Source of the DNA: Synergistaceae bacterium
GTDB taxonomy: Bacteria > Synergistota > Synergistia > Synergistales > Aminobacteriaceae
Assembly: GCA_031273365.1 (NCBI GenBank)
Contig: JAISSA010000222.1
Span: 1-18,302 of the forward strand
Direction: 5' to 3'
Length of the DNA stretch: 18,302 nucleotides
Below, in pieces: positions 12,508 to 18,302 of the stretch (the first letter of the stretch is position 1; each line of letters starts with the position of its first letter). The translations under genes and the position numbers were made by a program. Under the pieces are notes generated by a model that worked only from the letters and a program-made list of their open reading frames with translations, searched no databases and was not told where the DNA came from.

Positions 12508-14877
12508 ATGAGCGAAAAAGTGGAGATCATTCCCGACATGTTGGACGACAGGCTTTATCCCGTACTGCCGATACGGGACGTGGTGCTTTTCCCGGGCATC
12601 ATCATTCCTCTCTTCGTGGGGCGCCCCCGTTCTCTTATGGCCATCGAAAACGCGCTTTTGCACGATAAAAAGGTCTTCGTCGTCGCCCAGAAAAGAATGG
12701 ACACGGAGGACCCGGAGAGCGACGATCTTTACGAGACGGGCACGCTCTGCAACATCCTGCAAATGGTGCGCATCCCCGACGGGACGACCAAGGTGCTGGT
12801 CGAGGGGCTGGAGCGCATGAGGGTCGACGCGTGGATATGGGAGAAGGACCTTCTGGAGGTTCGCCTGATTTCCATGCCCTGGAAGATCGCGGAATCTCCA
12901 ACCCTGGAGGCCCTGAAGCGGCGTGTGCTGGACGGCTTCGAGCGCTACAACGTTCTGCAACCCCGTATCCCGGGCGAGGTCATGTCGTCCATCATGGGCA
13001 TCGAGGATTTTGGACAGCTCCTGAACCTCGTGGGGTCGCATATTTCGGTGAAAATCGACTCCAAGCAGCGTCTTCTGGAGACGGAGGACCTGGAGTCCGC
13101 GCTCGGCGTCCTCCTGAAGCTCCTGACCGAAGAAATCGACATTCTGGAGCTCGAGCACGACATTCAGGATCGGGTCCGGTCCGTCGTGGACAAGCAGCAG
13201 AAGGAGTACTACCTGCGCGAGCAGCTGCGCATCATACAGGACGAGCTGGGACAGGGACGGGGGGAGGACGGAGGCGGCGGCGAGTTCTCCAGGTACGAGA
13301 AAAAAATAGCGGATTCGGCGATGAGCGACGAGGCCCGCGAAAAGGTGCAGAGGGAGCTGGAGCGTCTGGTTCGGATGCCCTCCATGTCGCCGGAGTCCAC
13401 CGTTGTGCGTAATTACCTCGACTGTATGCTCGACCTGCCCTGGGGGATTCGCACGGTGGACAACATGGACATCTCCCACGCGGCGGAGCTTCTGGAGGAG
13501 GACCACTACGGTCTGGAAAAGGTAAAGGACCGCATCCTCGAGTTTCTTGCCGTGCGCCGGCAGGCGGGGAACGACATGAAGGCTCAGATCATCTGCTTCG
13601 TCGGACCCCCCGGCGTCGGCAAAACGTCGCTGGGCCGTTCCATCGCGCGGGCCCTCAACCGCAACTTCGTCAACGTCTCGCTGGGCGGAGTGAGGGACGA
13701 GGCCGAGATACGCGGCCACCGCAGGACCTACATCGGCTCGCTGCCCGGACGCATCATTCAGAAGCTGATACGCGCAGGCAGCTGCAATCCCGTGATGCTG
13801 CTCGACGAGGTGGACAAACTGGGCAACGACTTCAGGGGAGACCCGGCGTCCGCGCTTCTCGAAGTTCTGGACCCCCGTCAGAACAGCACTTTTTCGGACC
13901 ACTACCTCGAGGTCCCCTTCGATCTCAGCGAGGTCCTGTTCATCACGACGGCCAACGCGACGCACACGATACCGAAGCCCCTTCTCGACCGTATGGAGGT
14001 CATCGCGCTCTCGGGCTATACGGTTCAGGAGAAGACGCGCATCGCCCTGCGCCACCTGCTGCCGCGGGTCCTGAAGGAGCATGGGCTTGGAAATGGACAG
14101 GTGAGGCTCGCGGGGGCGACCGTGGCGAGGATCGTCTCCGCCTGGACGAGGGAGGCGGGGGTGCGCGGCCTAGAACGGGAGCTGTCGACCATCGCGCGCA
14201 AGATAACGCGGCAGATGGTCGAATCCTCGGACAGGGGGCAAAACTTCAGAGTGCCGGTGAGCGTCAAAATTGCGGATCTCAAGGAATATCTGGGATCTCC
14301 GAAGCTTTACGACACGAAGATCCCGAAGGTCCCGCAGCAGGGCAACGTCGTGGGTCTCGCCTGGACGGAAGCGGGCGGAGATGTCCTGTTGATCGAGGCG
14401 GTGACGATGAAGGGCAAGGGAGACCTTGCGCTGACCGGCAGCCTTGGGGACGTCATGCAGGAGTCCGCGAAGGCGGCCATCAGCTATCTTCGCTCGGAAA
14501 GCGAGGCGCTGGGGATAGGCGATTTCGACTGGAAGGCCGTCGATATTCACGTTCACGTTCCCGACGGAGCCGTTCCCAAGGACGGACCTTCGGCCGGCGT
14601 GACCATGGCCACGGCGATTCTGTCGGCGGTAAGCGGGCGCAAGGTCTCGATGGACCTGGCCATGACGGGAGAAATTTCCCTGCGCGGCAAGGTGCTGCCC
14701 GTCGGCGGCATCCGGGAAAAGCTTCTGGCCGCCAGGAGGTATGGCATCAGGCAGGTGATCCTGCCCGAGGCGAACCGGGTCGACGTCGAGGAAATTCCGA
14801 ACGAGGTTCTGGAGGGAATGAAATTCGACTACGCCGCCGAGGTGACGGCGGTCTTCAGGAAAGCGCTGGCGGCCTGA
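12508..14877 (+). CDS. lon: Lon, ATP-dependent serine protease (LonA type)
   Basis: A 789-residue cytoplasmic protease that degrades damaged and regulatory proteins. Order of domains: N-terminal LON substrate-binding domain (YPVLPIRDVVLFPGIIIPLF and on to about 210), helical linker, AAA+ module with Walker A GPPGVGKT (366-373) and Walker B MLLDEVDK, then the peptidase domain. The catalytic dyad is S695 (PKDGPSAGVT) and K738 (GGIREKLLAARR), 43 residues apart as in E. coli. The Lys two residues before the catalytic one is Arg here (REK for KEK), a conservative change. A Gly-rich insert (GRGEDGGGGEF) lies near residue 250 in the linker. It begins 37 bp after clpX with a weak AGGGGA upstream, and its stop overlaps the engB start by one base. 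Confidence 0.97.
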   Translation: MSEKVEIIPDMLDDRLYPVLPIRDVVLFPGIIIPLFVGRPRSLMAIENALLHDKKVFVVAQKRMDTEDPESDDLYETGTLCNILQMVRIPDGTTKVLVEGLERMRVDAWIWEKDLLEVRLISMPWKIAESPTLEALKRRVLDGFERYNVLQPRIPGEVMSSIMGIEDFGQLLNLVGSHISVKIDSKQRLLETEDLESALGVLLKLLTEEIDILELEHDIQDRVRSVVDKQQKEYYLREQLRIIQDELGQGRGEDGGGGEFSRYEKKIADSAMSDEAREKVQRELERLVRMPSMSPESTVVRNYLDCMLDLPWGIRTVDNMDISHAAELLEEDHYGLEKVKDRILEFLAVRRQAGNDMKAQIICFVGPPGVGKTSLGRSIARALNRNFVNVSLGGVRDEAEIRGHRRTYIGSLPGRIIQKLIRAGSCNPVMLLDEVDKLGNDFRGDPASALLEVLDPRQNSTFSDHYLEVPFDLSEVLFITTANATHTIPKPLLDRMEVIALSGYTVQEKTRIALRHLLPRVLKEHGLGNGQVRLAGATVARIVSAWTREAGVRGLERELSTIARKITRQMVESSDRGQNFRVPVSVKIADLKEYLGSPKLYDTKIPKVPQQGNVVGLAWTEAGGDVLLIEAVTMKGKGDLALTGSLGDVMQESAKAAISYLRSESEALGIGDFDWKAVDIHVHVPDGAVPKDGPSAGVTMATAILSAVSGRKVSMDLAMTGEISLRGKVLPVGGIREKLLAARRYGIRQVILPEANRVDVEEIPNEVLEGMKFDYAAEVTAVFRKALAA

Positions 14878-15503
14878 TGCCCTGGAAGGTCAGCCTCGAG
14901 GCGACGAGCTTCAACGTGCCCCAGTTCCCGGCCGAGGGCGTGCCGGAAATCGCGATGGCCGGACGTTCGAACGTTGGAAAATCGACTCTGGTCAACGCTC
15001 TTTTGGGGGCAAAACTCGCCCATGTCGGGGCGACGCCGGGCAAGACGCGAAGCGTCAATTTTTACGCGGTGAAGTGCGCGACAGGCGCTTCAAAAAGAGA
15101 GCGGAGTTTTCGCCTGGTCGACCTGCCGGGTTACGGTTACGCCTCGCGCAGCCGCACCGAGCGGCGGGAGTGGTCACAGCTCACGTCCGCATACGTCGAG
15201 GGGAGAAAATCCCTGATTCTGGTCTGTCATCTGGTGGATTTTCGTCATGGCCTGCTGGGCAACGACCGGCTCTTGCAGGATTGGCTCGACCAGCGGAGGC
15301 GCCCGGTGATGGTGCTCTTCACCAAGGCGGACAAGATCACGGGAAGCAAACGACGCGGAACGCTGCAACAGTACGTCCGCGACGGTCTGAAGTCCGTCGA
15401 CGTTCCCATCGTCACCTCCGGCGAGGAAAGATGCGGCATCGACGAGCTGAAAAGGTTCATCGAGGCCCGCGTCGACGCGTCAATGCAGGAACAGGCGGAA
15501 TAG
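14877..15503 (+). CDS. engB: EngB/YsxC/YihA ribosome-biogenesis GTPase
   Basis: A 208-residue TRAFAC-class GTPase needed for 50S subunit assembly. It shows G1 GRSNVGKS (29-36), G2 region ATPGKTRSVNFY, G3 DLPGYG (82-87), G4 TKAD (149-152) and a G5-like TSGEERCG. The stretch RREWSQLTSAYVEGRKSLIL and HLVDFRHG are family hallmarks. The start ATG shares its A with the lon stop (TGATG), a layout that indicates translational coupling. Length is normal. The lon-engB linkage is known from other bacteria. The gene ends the operon; a long hairpin without a U-run follows. Confidence 0.95.
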   Translation: MPWKVSLEATSFNVPQFPAEGVPEIAMAGRSNVGKSTLVNALLGAKLAHVGATPGKTRSVNFYAVKCATGASKRERSFRLVDLPGYGYASRSRTERREWSQLTSAYVEGRKSLILVCHLVDFRHGLLGNDRLLQDWLDQRRRPVMVLFTKADKITGSKRRGTLQQYVRDGLKSVDVPIVTSGEERCGIDELKRFIEARVDASMQEQAE

Positions 15504-15505
15504 AC

Positions 15506-15557
15506 GTACCCGTTCAGCCCTCGTTTAAATTTGAGAAAAAAGGGCCTGAACGGGTAC
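15506..15557. repeat. Long inverted repeat after engB
   Basis: GTACCCGTTCAG (15506-15517) and CTGAACGGGTAC (15546-15557) pair perfectly over 12 bp. CCCT/AGGG (15518-15521, 15541-15544) extends the stem to 16 bp with one bulged C at 15545. The 19-nt loop is AT-rich. Neither strand has a U-run after the stem, so it is not a standard terminator, though it sits between two convergent operons. The arm CCTGAACGG recurs in the terminator at 4110-4186. Confidence 0.7.
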
Positions 15558-15592
15558 AGTGTTCTTACCAATGTCAACAGGAACCGAAAATT

Positions 15593-15641
15593 AACGGGGT
15601 CAGGGGACTACGTCCCCTGCGGGGTGTGGGGCGGCGCCCCA
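15593..15641 (+). repeat. Dispersed double-hairpin repeat, inverted partner of the copy at 8867-8921
   Basis: AACGGGGT is followed by the perfect stem CAGGGGAC-TAC-GTCCCCTG (15601-15619), then GGGG, then TGGGGC-GGC-GCCCCA (15627-15641). The first 32 bp match the reverse complement of 8890-8921 at 30 positions, and the order of parts matches the copy at 1311-1369 read on the minus strand. It lies just past the stop codon of the convergent M20 gene (15648-15650). Confidence 0.75.
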
Positions 15642-15647
15642 CGGTCC

Positions 15648-16880
15648 TTAACCTTCTGTTGCGCTTCCCATCATCATCATGGCAAAAACCTTTGCATTAT
15701 TGACGATGTGGTCGAGCTCGGCGTATTCGTCGGGCTGATGGGCGGTTGCCGCGCATTCCTGCTGCCAGACGGCGGTGGGAATGCCTTTACGCCGGAAGAA
15801 CGCCGCGAAGGTTCCTCCTCCGATTCCGCCGAGCGTGGGCTCGACCTTCAGCACTTCCCTGACGGAGGTCGTCAGCAGGCGGATGATGTCGCTGTCCGCG
15901 GAGGTGGAAGGTGCGGCATCGCTGCGGCCGATCTCCAGTTCGATGATCGCTCCCGTGCGCCTGGCCACGTCGTTCTTCACTCTGTCGACGACGGAGAGCA
16001 CGTCGTCCAGCGACACGGACGGCAGGACGCGACAGTCGAAGGAAAAACGCTCCCTGCCCGGAATCGTGTTTACGTTGGGGACGTTGGGGAAGCGTCGGGT
16101 CGGCTCGAACGTGGACACCGGCGGTTCGAAGAGTTTATCTTCCTCCGGAAACGCTTTGTGCAGGGCATTGTCCACCTCGAACGACAGGAGGTTCGCCACG
16201 CGACAGGCGTTCAGCCCCGTCTCCGGCCTGCTGGCGTGGGCCTGTTTGCCGGAGACGTGAAACTCGAGCTTCAATCCCGATTTCTCGGAAATTTCGATAA
16301 AGTCTCCTTTATCGTTGCCGCTGTCGGGGGCGATCACGAGGTCGTCCTTACGGAACAGCCCCCTCTCCACCAGCGGCGCGACGCCGTAGGCGCTGCCCAT
16401 CTCCTCGTCCGCCAGAAACGCCAGACAGACGGTGAAGGCGGGCGTCAGCCCGAGGTTCAGCAGGACCTTCAGTGCGTAGAGGGAGGCAACCAGGGCCATG
16501 CCGTTGTCGCTGACGCCGCGACCGTAAAGCCTGCCGTCTCTGACGATGGGATCCCAGGGGTCGTGAGACCACAGAGAACGGTCTCCCTCGGGAACCACGT
16601 CGACGTGGCTGAGAATGCACAGGCGGCGCGGGGAGTTTCCCTTATGCTCCACGAAGAGCGACGGACGGTTGCCCGTCGGGGACTTCACGTCGTCCACGCG
16701 CTGCCATTCCACTTTGCCAAAGCCAAGCCCGGCGACCAATTTTTCGATCTCCTGCGCCTTTGCTTCCTCGCCGGTTCCTCCGTTATGCGGGGAAACGGCG
16801 GGTATACGGCAAATACGGATCAGGGCTGCAACCATCTCGTCCCTGAGCCGTTCTGCCTCGTTGAATATCCGGTCTTTCAC
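15648..16880 (-). CDS. M20 family metallo-hydrolase (ArgE/DapE/peptidase-like)
   Basis: A 410-residue zinc-dependent hydrolase, probably cytoplasmic (no signal peptide). All M20 metal and catalytic residues are visible: H92 and D94 (SHVDVVPEG), bridging D125 (GRGVSDNGMAL), E159 (general base) and E160 (ADEEMGS), D186 (APDSG) and H381 (AHQPDE). The lid/dimerisation domain occupies about residues 200-310 (GLKLEFHVSGKQAHASRPET). The family covers amino-acyl deacylases, desuccinylases and dipeptidases, and the sequence alone does not decide the substrate. Start is GTG, supported by GGGAGAAG upstream. It follows gdhA by 18 bp on the same strand, so the two are almost certainly co-transcribed, which favours a role in amino-acid or peptide catabolism. 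Confidence 0.92.
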   Translation of the reverse strand: MKDRIFNEAERLRDEMVAALIRICRIPAVSPHNGGTGEEAKAQEIEKLVAGLGFGKVEWQRVDDVKSPTGNRPSLFVEHKGNSPRRLCILSHVDVVPEGDRSLWSHDPWDPIVRDGRLYGRGVSDNGMALVASLYALKVLLNLGLTPAFTVCLAFLADEEMGSAYGVAPLVERGLFRKDDLVIAPDSGNDKGDFIEISEKSGLKLEFHVSGKQAHASRPETGLNACRVANLLSFEVDNALHKAFPEEDKLFEPPVSTFEPTRRFPNVPNVNTIPGRERFSFDCRVLPSVSLDDVLSVVDRVKNDVARRTGAIIELEIGRSDAAPSTSADSDIIRLLTTSVREVLKVEPTLGGIGGGTFAAFFRRKGIPTAVWQQECAATAHQPDEYAELDHIVNNAKVFAMMMMGSATEG

Positions 16881-16898
16881 CGTCTTCTCCCGTGTTTT

Positions 16899-18176
16899 TT
16901 ACAGGAAGACGCCGCGGAGCTTCACGACGTCGGCAACTCGCTGTATCGCGGCCATGAAGGCGGCCCGGCGCATCGGGACGCTGCTGTTCTGCGAGTAATC
17001 CCAGACCAGCTTGAAGTTCCCCTTCATGATATGGATCAGCCTTTTGTTGTACTCCTCCTCGGTCCAGAAGTATCCGCTGAGGTTCTGCGCCCACTCGAAG
17101 TAGGAACCGATAACGCCGCCGGAGTTGGCCAGGAAGTCGGGAACGATGAGAACTCCCTTTTTGGTCAGAATCTCGTCGGCATCCGGCGTCACGGGGCCAT
17201 TGGCGCCCTCGACGATGTACTTTGCCTTCACGTCGCCGGCGTTTTTCACGTTGATGACGCCATCGAGCGCGCAGGGGTAGAGAATGTCGCACTCGACGAA
17301 CAGGATGTCGTCAAGGTTCTTTTTCTCGCAGCCGTCGCAGGTGAAGCCCTCCAGCAGCTTTTTGGGGTGCGTGGAGATGTGCTCGAACGCTTTTTTGATG
17401 TCGATGCCCTTCGGGGCGTAATAGGTCCCCGTGACGTCGCTGATGGCGACGACCTTCGCCCCGGCTTCCACCATGGTGAGCGCGGTGTAGCTTCCCACGT
17501 TGCCGAAGCCCTGAATGGCGACCGTGGCGTTCTTCGGATCTTTGTCCAGGACCCTCAGCAGCTCGAGCCCGCAGGTGGCCACGCCGTAACCGGTGGCTGC
17601 CGTGCGTCCCATGGAGCCCCAGTAGGGGATGGGCTTGCCCGTAAAGACCCCGGGCTCGAGGTGCCCGCGCAGTTTGCTGATGGTGTCCACGAACCACACC
17701 ATTTCCTGCCCGCCCGTGTTGACGTCGGGGGCCGGAACGTCCTGCCAGGTGCCGATTATCGGCGCGATGCGGGCCGCAAAGGCGCGGGACATGCGCTCCT
17801 TTTCCTTCATCGACATCGTCAGCGGATCGCAGCAGATGCCGCCCTTGCCGCCGCCGTAGGGAATGCCCGCCAGCGAGCATTTCCAGGTCATCAGCATGGC
17901 CAGAGCCTCACATTCGTCGACATCGACCTCCGGATGATAGCGGATACCGCCTTTGGCCGGACCAATGGCAGTGGAGTGCTGAACGCGGTAACCTCTGAAA
18001 ATTCGGATGGATCCATCGTCCATCTCCACGGGGACGGAGACCTCGAGCCTGCGCTCGGAACTGCCCAGGATAGCGATCAGGTTTTCATCGAGTCCCATCT
18101 CCTCCGCCGCACCGTAAAAATTCTTGAGTGCGGTGTCCAGCAGTACATTCGTAGCCGTTCTCCTCGTAACAGTCAT
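16899..18176 (-). CDS. gdhA: Glutamate dehydrogenase (GLFV family)
   Basis: A 425-residue oxidoreductase converting glutamate to 2-oxoglutarate and ammonia with NAD(P). Substrate-domain signatures: RGYRVQHSTAIGPAKGGIRY with K75, MTWKCSLAGIPYGGGKGGI with K99 and the catalytic-region K111, and PAPDVNTGGQEMVWFVDTIS. The nucleotide-binding fold shows GFGNVGSYTALTMVEAGAKV. A C-terminal SGGVIGSYFEWAQNL is typical. A CDGC pair in the middle of the cofactor domain is unusual. The start at 18176 (MTVTRRTATNVLLDTALKNF) fits the family; the frame is open to an ATG at 18239, whose 21 extra residues (MRKYLVAITKYKYAKRIGVSK) look like leader DNA. AAAAGGA lies about 14 nt upstream of 18176, a rather long spacing. 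First gene of the gdhA-M20 operon. Cofactor choice is not assignable by eye. Confidence 0.95.
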   Translation of the reverse strand: MTVTRRTATNVLLDTALKNFYGAAEEMGLDENLIAILGSSERRLEVSVPVEMDDGSIRIFRGYRVQHSTAIGPAKGGIRYHPEVDVDECEALAMLMTWKCSLAGIPYGGGKGGICCDPLTMSMKEKERMSRAFAARIAPIIGTWQDVPAPDVNTGGQEMVWFVDTISKLRGHLEPGVFTGKPIPYWGSMGRTAATGYGVATCGLELLRVLDKDPKNATVAIQGFGNVGSYTALTMVEAGAKVVAISDVTGTYYAPKGIDIKKAFEHISTHPKKLLEGFTCDGCEKKNLDDILFVECDILYPCALDGVINVKNAGDVKAKYIVEGANGPVTPDADEILTKKGVLIVPDFLANSGGVIGSYFEWAQNLSGYFWTEEEYNKRLIHIMKGNFKLVWDYSQNSSVPMRRAAFMAAIQRVADVVKLRGVFL

Positions 18177-18210
18177 TTTACTGACACCGATCCTTTTAGC
18201 GTACTTATAC

Positions 18211-18227
18211 TTGGTAATAGCTACCAA
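18211..18227 (-). promoter_or_regulatory. Inverted repeat in the gdhA upstream region, possible operator
   Basis: TTGGTA (18211-18216) and TACCAA (18222-18227) are inverted around 5 bp, 35-51 bp upstream of the chosen gdhA start. On the minus strand a -10-like TATACT lies a little further upstream (about 18238-18243) and TATAAG just downstream of the dyad. The dyad would therefore overlap the start of transcription. A dimeric repressor or activator site is a reasonable guess. Confidence 0.35.
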
Positions 18228-18302
18228 ATACTTCCGCATAGTATATCTTCAGGCCATACAGCCCGAAGTTAAAGCTGGATCTCGCAAAGCTCGAAGAAAG
18301 AT

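Noticed and set aside
12352..14082. A 576-codon minus-strand frame opposite clpX/lon
   Set aside because: Fully antisense to lon with its catalytic motifs in the other strand; composition is that of a shadow frame.
15506..15557. Intrinsic terminator for engB
   Set aside because: The stem is strong but neither strand has a U-run after it, so I kept it only as an inverted repeat.
15531..18272. A 913-codon open frame on the plus strand opposite gdhA and the M20 gene
   Set aside because: It is antisense to two well-recognised genes, its protein has no recognisable motif and is rich in His, Gly, Arg and Val typical of a complementary-frame artefact in GC-rich DNA.

Overview
The window reads as chromosomal DNA from a GC-rich anaerobic bacterium that lives by fermenting amino acids. 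A four-subunit 2-oxoacid:ferredoxin oxidoreductase, a glutamate dehydrogenase, a methionine-type ABC importer and an M20 metallo-hydrolase lie close together, beside a tig-clpP-clpX-lon-engB protein-quality block. That mix suggests Synergistota, or less likely a Bacillota-related lineage. The assignment is inference from gene content; no marker here proves it.

Layout: 1-484 holds the wreck of a PD-(D/E)XK transposase/nuclease gene and a 118-bp two-part inverted repeat. 506-3137 is a minus-strand metN-metI-metQ importer operon with a dispersed hairpin repeat between metI and metQ. 3138-3651 is a gene-poor junk or regulatory stretch with two repeat copies, the C-terminal stub of a ParE/RelE toxin and an 18-bp perfect palindrome. 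3652-4089 is a small Cro/C1-type regulator. 4486-5700 is an HD-GYP (cyclic-di-GMP phosphodiesterase type) protein preceded by about 200 nt of structured leader. 5922-8724 is the korDABC operon. 9046-15503 is the operon trigger factor, ClpP, ClpX, Lon and EngB. 15648-18176 is a minus-strand gdhA-M20 hydrolase operon.

How it fits together: the MetNIQ importer and the hydrolase would supply amino acids. GdhA deaminates glutamate to 2-oxoglutarate, and KorDABC can oxidatively decarboxylate that product to an acyl-CoA with reduction of ferredoxin. The tig-clpPX-lon operon covers nascent-chain folding and the two main ATP-dependent proteases; EngB assists 50S assembly.

No CRISPR array, rRNA, tRNA or intact mobile element was seen. 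The genes are conventional. The unusual material is between them: a family of GC-rich hairpin repeats at six or more places, one inverted pair of which brackets the tig-engB block exactly; decayed transposase and toxin fragments; and a long leader with a possible tiny ORF ahead of the HD-GYP gene. I did not find a clear previously undescribed multi-gene system.
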